Source: Novosphingobium sp. KA1
GTDB lineage: Bacteria; Pseudomonadota; Alphaproteobacteria; Sphingomonadales; Sphingomonadaceae
DNA: 64,000 nt
Reading direction: 5' to 3'
Assembly (NCBI RefSeq): GCF_017309955.1
Contig: NZ_CP021247.1
Location: forward strand, 3,559,001-3,623,000
Under the pieces are notes generated by a model. It saw only the letters and a program-made list of their open reading frames with translations. It did no database searches and was not told the DNA's origin. The translations under genes and the position numbers were made by a program. Shown here piece by piece: positions 25,484-34,240 of this stretch (positions within the stretch are counted from its first letter, which is position 1; every line of letters begins with the position of its first letter).

Positions 25484-25664
25484 CGGGAATGACCCGAAGA
25501 TTGAAAAGTTTTTATCCACACCCCCGAAAAATCTGGCCGGTCCGACCTTACCCCATCTGAGCGACAACACGGGCAACCGGCGTTAACCATATGTTGGCGA
25601 CTGGAATTGCAGAAAACACCCCGTCCACGCGGAAACGGCGCGGAACATCGCAGGGGGTTTTCGG

Positions 25665-26123
25665 GTGAAAGCAATCCATCTCGCCATGTCGCTTGCGCTT
25701 GCAGCCAGCACGTTCACCACCAGTGCTGCGCAGGCAGAACTGCGCACAGGGCCCGCCGTGGCCACCGACAGCGCCGTCTATGTGGAACGCAGCGGCTCGG
25801 CCGCCTCCCGCAGCCTGGAACCCGCGAGCCGCCTTGCTCGCGGTGATAGAGTCGTGACGATCGTTACATGGGTCCGCGCCGCCGGAACCGGCGGCTTCGT
25901 CATCACCAATCCCGTGCCCACCGCCCTCGCCTATCAGCAGAGCGCGGAAGACATGCAGGAAGTCTCGGTGGACGGCGGCCGCTCATGGGGCCGTATCGGC
26001 GCGCTGAGGATCGGCAATCGCCTCGCCACCCCCGAAGACGTCACGCATGTTCGCTGGCGCATCCCGCCGCAGAGCGCGGCGCGCGGACGCGGGCAGATCA
26101 CCTACAGCGGCATCGTGCGCTGA
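25665..26123 (+). CDS. Secreted protein of unknown function
   Basis: 152 residues from GTG (AGGGGG upstream). Signal peptide MKAIHLAMSLALAASTFTTS with cleavage after AQA. The mature part has WVRAAGTGGFVITNPVPTAL and VSVDGGRSWGRIGAL followed by VTHVRWRIPP, a beta-sandwich-like pattern seen in DUF11-type conserved-repeat or pilus/secreted proteins; not firmly assigned. Possibly a periplasmic or surface beta protein. The ~240 bases upstream hold the tRNA promoter on the other strand. Confidence 0.75.
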   Translation: MKAIHLAMSLALAASTFTTSAAQAELRTGPAVATDSAVYVERSGSAASRSLEPASRLARGDRVVTIVTWVRAAGTGGFVITNPVPTALAYQQSAEDMQEVSVDGGRSWGRIGALRIGNRLATPEDVTHVRWRIPPQSAARGRGQITYSGIVR

Positions 26124-26130
26124 TTCAGGC

Positions 26131-26715
26131 TCAGCAGCGCTCGTACTTCCAGTTGCGGCGCTTGCCTTCGGAAATCCAATCGACGGCCTGAGCCATGCGC
26201 TTGGCACGCGTAGCCTCTGTCTTGGCCTCGGTGATCCATTCGAGATATTCGCGCCGCTGTGACGGCGAGAAGGCGTCGTAGTGCCCCTGCGCGGCAGGAG
26301 CAGTCGCCAACACCGACGCGAAATCGTCCGGCATCGGAATCTCCGCCTTGGGCGCGCGCGGGGCGGCAGACTTCAGCGCAGTGCCCGTTTCGAGCACCCT
26401 CGCCTCGGCCGCCTGCAATTTTTCAATGAGTTCGCCTTCGCCCGGCAGTTCGCCGATGGCGGTGATGCGCCCGAACTGGCCCATGGCATCGCCCTGTCGC
26501 CCGTCTCCATGGATGACGAACGTGCAGTGCGCCTTGAACGCCGCCATCCCGGCGACATTCTTACCCTTCACCAGAAAGTGCGGCATGCCCCATTTGATGG
26601 CCTCTTCGGCCCCGGGCAGCGCGCGGTGGGTGAGATCGCGCAAATGGGTGAGGATCGGGCGGGCAAAGTCCGCGGCCTTTTCGATATAGTCGTCGGCGCG
26701 CGGATCTTTGCCCAT
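26131..26715 (-). CDS. YdeI/OmpD-associated family protein
   Basis: 194 residues. An N-terminal DUF1801-type domain (ILTHLRDLTHRALPGAEEAIKWGMPHF) and a C-terminal YdeI tail (FSPSQRREYLEWITEAKTEATRAKRMAQAV) are recognisable. Biochemical role unknown; relatives are linked to stress and bacteriocin resistance. Lies 16 bases downstream of the E2 gene on the same strand and may be read from the bkd transcript. Confidence 0.85.
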   Translation of the reverse strand: MGKDPRADDYIEKAADFARPILTHLRDLTHRALPGAEEAIKWGMPHFLVKGKNVAGMAAFKAHCTFVIHGDGRQGDAMGQFGRITAIGELPGEGELIEKLQAAEARVLETGTALKSAAPRAPKAEIPMPDDFASVLATAPAAQGHYDAFSPSQRREYLEWITEAKTEATRAKRMAQAVDWISEGKRRNWKYERC

Positions 26716-26731
26716 GAATGCCCTCTCTATC

Positions 26732-28033
26732 TTATCCCGCCAGAATCAGCGCCGGGGCCTCGATCAGCTTCTTGAGGTCCTGCGCGAAGCTTGCTGCGTC
26801 CCAACCGTCTACCACACGGTGGTCGCACGACATCGAGATATTCATGATCTTGCGCTTCTCGATGCGCTCCACGCCATCGGCGCCCTTCACGAACATCGGT
26901 CGCTCGACGATGCGATTCGGGCCGATGATGGCGACTTCGGGGCGATTGATGACCGGAGTCGTGGCGACACCGCCCATCGGCCCGAGCGAGGTGACCGTGA
27001 TCGTCGAGCCCGAAAGCTCCGACGACTTGGCCGAACCATCGCGCGCCGCATTGGCAAGGCGGCCGATCTCGGTAGCGAGCTGCCACAGGTTACGGTCCTG
27101 CGCATCGCGGATCACCGGAACCATCAGGCCCGCCGGGGTCTGCGCGGCCATGCCCAGATGGACCGAGCCGTAGCGCGTCACTACGCCCGCCTCGTCATCG
27201 TAATGCGCGTTGAGCATCGGATACTTGGGCAGCAGCTTGCAGATCGCCGCGATCAGGAACGGCAGCATCGTCAGCTTGGGACGATCTCCTCGCCCAGCGT
27301 TGAGCTGCGCACGGGTTTCCTCCAGCGCCGTCACGTCGAATTCCTCGACATAGGCGAAGTGCGGGATCTGGCGCTTGGACGCGGCCATGTTCTCGGCAAT
27401 GCGGCGGCGCAGGCCGATCACGCGGACCTGTTCGTCCTTACCCTTGCTGCCGGCGGGCTGGAAACCGCCCGCAGCGTTGTAGGACAGGAAGGCATCGAGA
27501 TCGCCATGGCGCACGCGGCCGTCTTCCGCAGGGCGGACTTCGGCCAGATTGATGCCCAGATCCGACGCGCGCTTGCGGACGGCGGGGCTGGCCATGACCT
27601 TGGCGTGCGTGGCGGGCGTTGGCGCGCGGGCTTCGACAAGCTCAGCCTGAGCGGGTTTGGGGAGCACAGCTTCAGGTTCAGGCGCTGGGGCAGCCTCCAC
27701 AACCTCCGCTCGTGCCGAGCTTGTCGAAGCACTGGCCATCTCGGGCTCGACCTTGGGCGCACTGGCCCCGTCGACCCCATTGCCCGCGCCTTCGACCTCG
27801 ATCACCACCAGCGGCGATCCGATAGCGATGATGTCACCCGCCTCACCGGCGACTTCGACCACCACGCCCGAAACCGGGCTTTCCATCTCGACCGTTGCCT
27901 TGTCGGTCATCATGTCCGCAACGCGGTCGTCTTCCTCGATCCGATCGCCGATCTTGACGTGCCAGGCGACGATCTCTGCCTCGGCAATGCCCTCGCCGAT
28001 GTCGGGGAGCCTGAAAGTATAGCGTCCCATCAA
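26732..28033 (-). CDS. bkdB: Branched-chain 2-oxoacid dehydrogenase E2 (dihydrolipoyl acyltransferase)
   Basis: 433 residues. Lipoyl domain at 1-80 with the lipoylated Lys in MMTDKATVEMESP (Lys45); a variable Ala/Pro/Glu-rich linker (81-145); an E1/E3-binding domain (ASPAVRKRASDLGINLAEV, ~148-185); and a catalytic domain ending with MSCDHRVVDGWDAASF, the acyltransferase His-Asp motif. The linker contains an inverted, REP-like DNA repeat. Forms the core of the complex that makes isobutyryl-, isovaleryl- and 2-methylbutyryl-CoA. Last of E1alpha-E1beta-E2. Confidence 0.93.
   Translation of the reverse strand: MMGRYTFRLPDIGEGIAEAEIVAWHVKIGDRIEEDDRVADMMTDKATVEMESPVSGVVVEVAGEAGDIIAIGSPLVVIEVEGAGNGVDGASAPKVEPEMASASTSSARAEVVEAAPAPEPEAVLPKPAQAELVEARAPTPATHAKVMASPAVRKRASDLGINLAEVRPAEDGRVRHGDLDAFLSYNAAGGFQPAGSKGKDEQVRVIGLRRRIAENMAASKRQIPHFAYVEEFDVTALEETRAQLNAGRGDRPKLTMLPFLIAAICKLLPKYPMLNAHYDDEAGVVTRYGSVHLGMAAQTPAGLMVPVIRDAQDRNLWQLATEIGRLANAARDGSAKSSELSGSTITVTSLGPMGGVATTPVINRPEVAIIGPNRIVERPMFVKGADGVERIEKRKIMNISMSCDHRVVDGWDAASFAQDLKKLIEAPALILAG
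27631..27729. repeat. REP-like inverted repeat inside the E2 linker
   Basis: CTTCGACAAGCTCAGCCTGA... (27631-27654) and its near-perfect inverse (27706-27729; 21 of 24 bases) lie 51 bases apart in the coding sequence, adding linker residues around 102-109 and 127-135. The unit resembles the short CTTCGACAAGCTCAG palindromes that occur between genes in sphingomonads. Confidence 0.8.
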
Positions 28034-28034
28034 A

Positions 28035-29090
28035 TCAATCCTTCAACAGACGATCGACCGCCTCGCCAATGCGGACGGGACCGGGGAAATAGGCCCACTC
28101 AAGGCTGTGCGGGTACGGCGTATCGAAACCGGTCACACGCTCGACGGGCGCTTCCAGGTGATAGAAGCAGCGTTCCTGAACCAGCGTCACCAGTTCCGCG
28201 CCAAAGCCGGAGGTGCGGGTCGCCTCGTGTATCACCAGGCAACGCCCAGTCTTTTCCACGGACTTTTCCACAGCCTCCAGGTCAAGCGGGACCAGCGTGC
28301 GCAAGTCGATGATCTCGGCGTCGACACCCTTTTCGGCCAGCACCGCCTCGGCCACGTGGACCATGGTGCCATACGTCACCACCGTCAGCGCCGAACCTTC
28401 CTGCACGATCCGCGCCTTGCCCAGCGGGATCGAATAGTACCCTTCCGGCACCATGCCGAGCGGGTGGCCCTTCCACGTCTTCGACGGGCGATCGTAATAG
28501 CCGTCGAACGGGCCGTTATAGATGCGCTTGGGCTCGAAGAAGATCACCGGATCGTTGTCTTCGATGGCAGCGATCAGCAGGCCCTTGGCGTCATAGGGGC
28601 TGGCCGGGATCACCGTCTTCAGGCCGGAAACGTGCGTGAAGAGCGCTTCCGGGCTCTGGCTGTGGGTCTGGCCGCCGAAAATGCCGCCCCCGAAAGGCGA
28701 GCGCACGGTGATCGGCGCGATGAACTCCGCCGCCGAACGATAGCGCAGACGCGCCGCTTCGGAGACGAGCTGGTCCATGCCCGGGTAGATATAGTCCGCG
28801 AACTGGATCTCCGGCACCGGGCGCAAGCCATATGCGGCCATGCCCACGGCAGCGCCGATGATGCCGCATTCGTTGATCGGCGTATCAAACACGCGGTTGC
28901 GGCCGTACTTCTTCTGGAGATTGGCCGTCGCGCGGAACACGCCGCCGAAATAGCCGACGTCTTCACCGAAGGTCACCACATCGGGATCGCGCGCCATCAT
29001 GATGTCGAGCGCGTCGTTGATCGCCTCGATCATGTTCATCTGGCGGGTCGGCGCGTCGTGGAGGCTGACCGAATCTTCTTCAATCATCAT
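28035..29090 (-). CDS. bkdA2: Branched-chain 2-oxoacid dehydrogenase E1 beta subunit
   Basis: 351 residues from the ATG after AGGACT. Transketolase-like pyrimidine-binding half: FGEDVGYFGGVFRAT (~45), FDTPINECGIIGAAVGMAAY and EIQFADYIYPGMDQ, and a C-terminal domain ending YPHSLEWAYFPGP. Pairs with E1 alpha (2-base gap upstream) to decarboxylate branched-chain oxoacids. Confidence 0.93.
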   Translation of the reverse strand: MMIEEDSVSLHDAPTRQMNMIEAINDALDIMMARDPDVVTFGEDVGYFGGVFRATANLQKKYGRNRVFDTPINECGIIGAAVGMAAYGLRPVPEIQFADYIYPGMDQLVSEAARLRYRSAAEFIAPITVRSPFGGGIFGGQTHSQSPEALFTHVSGLKTVIPASPYDAKGLLIAAIEDNDPVIFFEPKRIYNGPFDGYYDRPSKTWKGHPLGMVPEGYYSIPLGKARIVQEGSALTVVTYGTMVHVAEAVLAEKGVDAEIIDLRTLVPLDLEAVEKSVEKTGRCLVIHEATRTSGFGAELVTLVQERCFYHLEAPVERVTGFDTPYPHSLEWAYFPGPVRIGEAVDRLLKD

Positions 29091-29092
29091 GA

Positions 29093-30406
29093 TCAGTCCT
29101 TCCAATCCGGGAACTTGCTCTGCCGCTCACGGATCGCCTGATCCGCCTGCTCTTCAAGGTGCCAGGGCAGTTCCTCGAAGACGTCCTCGAACATGGTGTG
29201 GAACGGATGGTGCAGGCCGTGACCCAGAATGCCGTTCTTCTCGGCCTCCTTGGTGGCGGCCTTCACTTGCTCGGCGGCGTCGCGGTCCATCTCGGCATGC
29301 CGTTCCTCGGACCATTCACCAAGCCCGATCAGGTGCTTCTTCAGGCGCATGATCGGATCGCCCAGCGGCCATTCCTCACGCTCATGCGCGGAGCGATAGG
29401 CCGTGGGATCGTCCGAGGTGGAGTGCCCCTCGGCGCGATAGGTGAAGTGCTCGATCAGCGTCGGCCCCTGGTTGGAGCGGGCACGGTTGGCGGCCCACTC
29501 CATCGCGGCATAGACCGCCAGGATGTCGTTGCCGTCCACCCGCAGGCCGGCGATGCCGTAACCGGCGGCGCGCGCCGCAAAGGTGGTGCGCTCCGCCCCG
29601 GCAAAGCCAGAGAAGCTGGAAATCGCCCACTGGTTGTTGACGACATTGAGCACGACCGGCGCGTTGTAGACCGCCGCGAACGTCATTGCTGCGTGGAAAT
29701 CGCCTTCCGCGCTGGAGCCTTCGCCCACGAAGCTGGTGGCGATGCGGGTATCGCCCTTGATCGCGCTGGCCATCGCCCAGCCCACCGCCTGCGGGAACTG
29801 TGTGGCGAGGTTGCCGGAAATCGAGAAGAACCCGTAGTCCTTGGCCGAATACATGATCGGCAGCTGGCGGCCCTTCAGCGGGTCCGCGCGGTTGGAGTAG
29901 ATCTGGTTGACCATCTCCACCAGCGGATAGCCGCGCGCGATCAGGATGCCCTGCTGGCGATAGCTGGGGAACACCATGTCGTCGAAGGCCAGCGCATGGG
30001 CGCAGGCGATCGAGACCGCCTCCTCGCCCGTGGACTTCATGTAGAAGCTGGTCTTGCCCTGCCGCTGGCCGCGATACATGCGATCGTCGAAAGCGCGGGT
30101 GAGCGCCATCGAAGCCAGCATGCGGCGCAGGGTCTCGGGATCGAGATTGGGGTTCCACGCACCCACCGCCGCGTCGTTCTCATCCAGAACGCGGATCAGG
30201 TCGAGCGTCAGCGGCCATGTCTCGCTGGCGGCGCAACCCTCGTCGGGGCGCGCCAGCTTGCCGGCGGCAGGAATTTCCAGATGCGAATAGTCGACCGGAT
30301 CGCCGGGCCGGAACTTCGGCTCGGGGACATAAAGATCAAGGGGCGGCAGATTGCCGCGCGACTTACCTGTACGCGTGGGACCTGTACGTGTCGGGCCTGA
30401 AGCCAT
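29093..30406 (-). CDS. bkdA1: Branched-chain 2-oxoacid dehydrogenase E1 alpha subunit
   Basis: 437 residues. The ThDP motif is GEGSSAEGDFHAAMTFAAVY to NNQWAIS (~215-255); the phosphorylation-loop region YRAEGHSTSDDPTAYR (~330) is typical of this family. The N terminus has a short tandem GPTRTGPTRTG, probably disordered. Ribosome site GAGAGGAAA. First gene of the bkd operon; the 155-base gap to thyA is unusually A/T-rich for this window and should hold the promoter. Confidence 0.94.
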   Translation of the reverse strand: MASGPTRTGPTRTGKSRGNLPPLDLYVPEPKFRPGDPVDYSHLEIPAAGKLARPDEGCAASETWPLTLDLIRVLDENDAAVGAWNPNLDPETLRRMLASMALTRAFDDRMYRGQRQGKTSFYMKSTGEEAVSIACAHALAFDDMVFPSYRQQGILIARGYPLVEMVNQIYSNRADPLKGRQLPIMYSAKDYGFFSISGNLATQFPQAVGWAMASAIKGDTRIATSFVGEGSSAEGDFHAAMTFAAVYNAPVVLNVVNNQWAISSFSGFAGAERTTFAARAAGYGIAGLRVDGNDILAVYAAMEWAANRARSNQGPTLIEHFTYRAEGHSTSDDPTAYRSAHEREEWPLGDPIMRLKKHLIGLGEWSEERHAEMDRDAAEQVKAATKEAEKNGILGHGLHHPFHTMFEDVFEELPWHLEEQADQAIRERQSKFPDWKD

Positions 30407-30561
30407 TTTTGTTTCCTCTCCCGCATTGAATCGGGCCGCGAAGAGTGAAACTACGCCGAAAACAACGGTTAACGGTGAGTTTCAAAATTCCACAGTCAGG
30501 TCACAATATTTCAACCAAAGGTAATGTCAATACAGAGTCGATTGGCCGCCCCGAAGGCTCG

Positions 30562-31539
30562 TCACACCGCGACAGGCGCGGCGATGTGGGCCTGCGGAGC
30601 ATAACCGGAAACCGCGAAATCCTCGATCCGATAGTCGAAGATCGAATCGGGCTTGCGCACGATATCCAGCCGCGCCTCGCCCGAGGGCTGACGCAAAAGC
30701 TGCTCTTCGACGAGGCTGGCGTGGTTGAGATAGAGATGGACATCACCACCCATCCAAACGGCCTCACCCGGTTCAAGGTTGCACTGCTGCGCAAACATGC
30801 GCGTCAGCAGCGCCAGTGACCACATGTTGAAGGCGAAGCCGAGACCAAGATCGCAGCTGCGCTGATAGAGAATGCACGACAGCCGGCCCTCGGCAACGTG
30901 GAACTGATAGGTCTTGTGGCACGGCGGCAGCGCCATCGTGTCCAGTTCGGCAACGTTCCAGCCCTCGATGATGTGGCGGCGGCTGCCGGGATTGCTCTTG
31001 AGGCTCTCGATCACTTGCGCGACCTGGTTCACGCCGTGCTCACGCTTCTTGTAGAGTCCGTCGCCGGTAGGCTCGTAGACCGGCCAGTCGACCCATTGCT
31101 TGCCATAGACCGGACCGAGATCGCCCCATTCTGCCGCGAAGCCCTCATCCTCGACGATGCGGCGGGAGAAATCGGCTCGGGCAATCTCCTCACCCGTCGC
31201 CTTGCGGTAACGGTCGAGCGGCCAGTCGGTCCAGATTTCCACGCCCTGCGCACAGAGCGAGCGGATGTTGGTGTCACCCGTCAGAAACCACAGCATCTCG
31301 CGGCTCGCAGTCTTCCAGTAGACACGCTTGGTCGTGAGCAGCGGCATCAGCCCGCCCGACAGATCGAAGCGAATGGTCGCCCCGAAGACCGAGCGGGTGC
31401 CCACGCCGGTACGGTCCACCCGTTCGTCACCCTGCTCCCAGATGCGGCGCATAAGGTCGAGATACTGCCATTCCCAGTGTCGCCCCGAGGCTGCGCGGGA
31501 CGGGTCGATTCTGGCGGCTTCGATCAGGCTGTCGGTCAT
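30562..31539 (-). CDS. thyA: Thymidylate synthase
   Basis: 325 residues. Methylates dUMP to dTMP with 5,10-methylene-THF. Seen: DRTGVGTRSVFGATIRFDL, the catalytic Cys near residue 208 in ALPPCHKTYQFHV, and YQRSCDLGLGFAFNMWSLAL for dUMP binding. Longer than the 264-residue E. coli enzyme because of an extended internal segment between about 85 and 160 and a longer N terminus. Confidence 0.97.
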   Translation of the reverse strand: MTDSLIEAARIDPSRAASGRHWEWQYLDLMRRIWEQGDERVDRTGVGTRSVFGATIRFDLSGGLMPLLTTKRVYWKTASREMLWFLTGDTNIRSLCAQGVEIWTDWPLDRYRKATGEEIARADFSRRIVEDEGFAAEWGDLGPVYGKQWVDWPVYEPTGDGLYKKREHGVNQVAQVIESLKSNPGSRRHIIEGWNVAELDTMALPPCHKTYQFHVAEGRLSCILYQRSCDLGLGFAFNMWSLALLTRMFAQQCNLEPGEAVWMGGDVHLYLNHASLVEEQLLRQPSGEARLDIVRKPDSIFDYRIEDFAVSGYAPQAHIAAPVAV

Positions 31540-31665
31540 GCCCCTGACCTACCTCCCCCGAGCCGCAAGGGAAAGAGCAGCTTCGCCCGAGCCGCCCTCA
31601 CCCTTGTGCTTTACCTTATGGTCATCTTCGCAGCTAGGCAGGACTGCGGCTCTATAATTGATGCC

Positions 31666-32013
31666 ATGACAAACACCGCCAGCCCCCGCGCCAAGAGCAA
31701 GACCGCGGCAAAAGGCGTGCTGGCCCTTCAAGGCCTCGTCGCCGTTGCGACCGTTTGCTTCGCACTGACACCGGCCAGAGGCGGGATCGCACTTTACGTC
31801 TCCCCCGGCAATGGCAGTGCCGCCCCGTTCCAATGGGCGCATGACGTGCGTGCAGGCGTGATCGCCCGCGGCCCCTGGCCCGGCAGCGTCTTCGTCCGCG
31901 TACCCTCTGCGCGCGCCACGCTCGCCGCCCTGCGGCAAGGCGCCCTCCTGATTTCCGTTCCCGAAGCCCTTTGTGGGCACTCCCTCCAAAAAGAACCGAA
32001 TCCCCGACCATGA
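31666..32013 (+). CDS. Small membrane-anchored protein upstream of the chemoreceptor
   Basis: 115 residues: a basic N terminus ([10 protein letters not shown]), one hydrophobic segment ([20 protein letters not shown]), then a Gly/Pro-rich exported part with one Cys near the C terminus. Its stop overlaps the chemoreceptor start as ATGA, so the two are coupled. No family recognised. It could be a periplasmic partner of the receptor, which itself has no periplasmic sensor domain; inference only. Confidence 0.65.
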   Translation: MTNTASPRAKSKTAAKGVLALQGLVAVATVCFALTPARGGIALYVSPGNGSAAPFQWAHDVRAGVIARGPWPGSVFVRVPSARATLAALRQGALLISVPEALCGHSLQKEPNPRP

Positions 32014-33557
32014 ATGAACTGGAAGAACTGCGTCGCAAAGGAGCCCAGGGGCTCGTCCTGGTATGCTGGATCGGCGTGCTGATAACGCTGGGCGGCACTC
32101 TGTTCGCACAGACCGGCCTCGGCCCGCCTGTTGCTGCCGTGCTGGTAACACTCGCGCCCACCTGGCTGGTACTGCGCAGCGAAAGCGGGCCGCACAGCCG
32201 CCTGGCCCTCGGCCTGACCTTGCCGCTCTATCCGGCCATCCTGCTGTGGCAATGGTCCGGTCACGAATGGATGATCGACCTCCACATGCTGTTTTTCGCG
32301 ACGATCGCCATGTTGGCGATTCTCGCCGACTGGCGGCCTATCCTGCTTTCTGCAGCCATAACCGCGGTCCATCACCTGCTGACCAATTTCATCGCGCCTT
32401 CGCTCGTCTTCACCAATGGCGGCGAATTCGGCCGGGTTGTCCTTCACGCGGCGATCGTCATCGCCGAAACGCTGGTGCTGGTCATGGTCGCCATCCGGCT
32501 TGAAAAGCTGGTGATCGACCAGGCTGCGGCACACGAAGCGCGAGAAGCGCTCCAGCATGCGGCTGAACAGGAACGGGCCGCAGCGGCCGACGAGCAAAGG
32601 AGCGTGATCGACAGCATTGGCGACGGGCTTCGTTCGCTTGCAGCCGGCGACCTTTCGCTGCGGCTGGCCCAGACCTTTCCCGCCAGCTACGAGGAATTGC
32701 GCGGCTACTTCAATTCCGCTGCGGAAGACCTCGACGGCATCGTGCGCGGGGTGGGCGAATCGGCCCGCCAGATCGAGACCGGATCACTCGAGATCCGCTC
32801 CGCCACCGACGACCTTGCCCTGCGCACCGAACGGCAGGCCGCGACGGTCGAGGACATCGCCACGACCCTGCGCGCGCTCAACACCACGGTTCAGGACAAT
32901 GCCTCCAGCGCCCGCGAGCTCCAGGCGGGCGTGGCCAAGGCCCGCAACGACGCGATGAGCGGCGCCGCAATCGTCGAGGACGCCGTCATGACGATGGGCG
33001 AGATCGAAAGCTCCGCCAACGAGATCAGCCAGATCATCGCCCTGATCGACGGCATCGCCTTCCAGACCAACCTGCTGGCCCTCAATGCCGGCGTCGAGGC
33101 CGCCCGTGCCGGCGAGGCGGGCAAGGGTTTTGCCGTGGTGGCGACGGAAGTGCGCGCCCTGGCCCAGAGGTCTGCCGATGCCGCCAACCAGATCAAGGCG
33201 CTGATCGGCGCCTCCACACAGCAAGTCGCCTCGGGCGTGAAGCTGGTAGGCCAATCGGGCGAATCGCTGATGACCATCGTCAGCGCCATTGCAGAAATCG
33301 ACGAGGCTCTCGCCCGGATCGCCCAGGTGTCGATGGAACAGGCGACCGACATCGGACGAATCAACGAACGCGTCGGCGGCCTTGATTCGGCAACGCAGCA
33401 GAACGCCGCAATGGTCGAGCAAGGAACCGCCGCCGCACGCAATCTTTCCAGCGAAGCGGAAAACCTGACGCGCATCGTCGCGCATTTCCGCGTTTCCGGG
33501 AGCGCGACCGGCTCCTTGCAAAAGTTGTCCACACCCTCGGTGCGCCATGCAGCATAA
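32010..33557 (+). CDS. Methyl-accepting chemotaxis protein with multi-TM N terminus
   Basis: 515 residues. The first ~165 residues contain about six membrane segments with only short loops, so sensing is probably by the membrane domain or a partner. A HAMP-like region follows (~195-245), then a methyl-accepting coiled coil with the conserved hairpin tip [20 protein letters not shown] at ~350-369. No C-terminal CheR pentapeptide is visible. ATG chosen because it overlaps the upstream gene's stop; an earlier in-frame ATG adds 13 residues. Confidence 0.92.
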   Translation: MNELEELRRKGAQGLVLVCWIGVLITLGGTLFAQTGLGPPVAAVLVTLAPTWLVLRSESGPHSRLALGLTLPLYPAILLWQWSGHEWMIDLHMLFFATIAMLAILADWRPILLSAAITAVHHLLTNFIAPSLVFTNGGEFGRVVLHAAIVIAETLVLVMVAIRLEKLVIDQAAAHEAREALQHAAEQERAAAADEQRSVIDSIGDGLRSLAAGDLSLRLAQTFPASYEELRGYFNSAAEDLDGIVRGVGESARQIETGSLEIRSATDDLALRTERQAATVEDIATTLRALNTTVQDNASSARELQAGVAKARNDAMSGAAIVEDAVMTMGEIESSANEISQIIALIDGIAFQTNLLALNAGVEAARAGEAGKGFAVVATEVRALAQRSADAANQIKALIGASTQQVASGVKLVGQSGESLMTIVSAIAEIDEALARIAQVSMEQATDIGRINERVGGLDSATQQNAAMVEQGTAAARNLSSEAENLTRIVAHFRVSGSATGSLQKLSTPSVRHAA

Positions 33558-33574
33558 AAAGCAATTTTCTACAC

Positions 33575-33603
33575 TTGCCACCCTGAGAGTCGCCCTATAT
33601 AGG
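33575..33603 (+). promoter_or_regulatory. Promoter of tRNA-Pro
   Basis: TTGCCA and TATAGG are 17 bases apart, about 40 bases before the tRNA. A nearly identical TTGCCA/TATAGG pair precedes tRNA-Asn. Confidence 0.6.
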
Positions 33604-33643
33604 CGCGCTCCTGCCCCGGGCGCTCTTCGGAACGCCCTCCGGT

Positions 33644-33720
33644 CGGGGAATAGCTCAGCCTGGTAGAGCACTGTCTTCGGGAGGCAGGGGCCGGAGGTTC
33701 GAATCCTCTTTCCCCGACCA
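33644..33720 (+). tRNA. tRNA-Pro (CGG)
   Basis: 77 bases with CCA. Acceptor CGGGGAA/TTCCCCG with discriminator A, characteristic of proline; anticodon stem CTGTC/GGCAG around loop TTCGGGA, anticodon CGG; T-arm GGTTCGAATCC. Confidence 0.95.
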
Positions 33721-33745
33721 TTTTCACCTTCGGGTGAGGCATAGA

Positions 33746-33772
33746 AACCCAGCGGAAACGCTGGGTTTTTTG
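33746..33772 (+). terminator. Rho-independent terminator after tRNA-Pro
   Basis: AACCCAGCG pairs with CGCTGGGTT around GAAA and is followed by a T-run. Confidence 0.9.
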
Positions 33773-33866
33773 CTATCTGCGGCACAGGCAACGAATCCCG
33801 CACGCAAAGAAAAAGGCGAAGGCTCCATCCAAGCCTCCGCCCCTCGATATTGCGGCTTGTGCCGGA

Positions 33867-34172
33867 TCAACCCTGCTTGTGGTTCTCGGGCCGCCCATCG
33901 GGCAATGTAAGCCCCTCCAGCTGCTTGTCGGTCATGTTCTCGACAAAGGCCGGGGACAGCTTGCGTTCCAGCCGGCGACACATGTCGGCCTGCTTGATCA
34001 GCCCCTGCGAGGCCGAGCGCAATGCATTGCGATCCAGCGCCACGTCGCCGGAGAGGAAATCGCGCACTTCCTTTTCGGAAACGCCCATGTAGCGCGCCAT
34101 CACGCGCTGTCCGCCGACCGCGTCGACTGCCTGGGCAAAAATGGCGAGCTGGATATCCGGTTTCTGGGGCAT
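33867..34172 (-). CDS. Small protein with helix-turn-helix-like region
   Basis: 101 residues from MPQKPDIQLAIFAQ. The stretch QRVMARYMGVSEKEVRDFLSG looks like a helix-turn-helix; the rest is charged (CRRLERKLSPAFVENM). Function not recognised. The ribosome site is weak, and a longer start upstream is possible. On the same strand as recG, 68 bases downstream. Confidence 0.6.
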   Translation of the reverse strand: MPQKPDIQLAIFAQAVDAVGGQRVMARYMGVSEKEVRDFLSGDVALDRNALRSASQGLIKQADMCRRLERKLSPAFVENMTDKQLEGLTLPDGRPENHKQG

Positions 34173-34240
34173 GCCACGGCCATCACAGGGCGGCGCAGGC
34201 AAGTCAATTGCGGCGTCCCCCGCTTTATGGAGAGAGGCGC

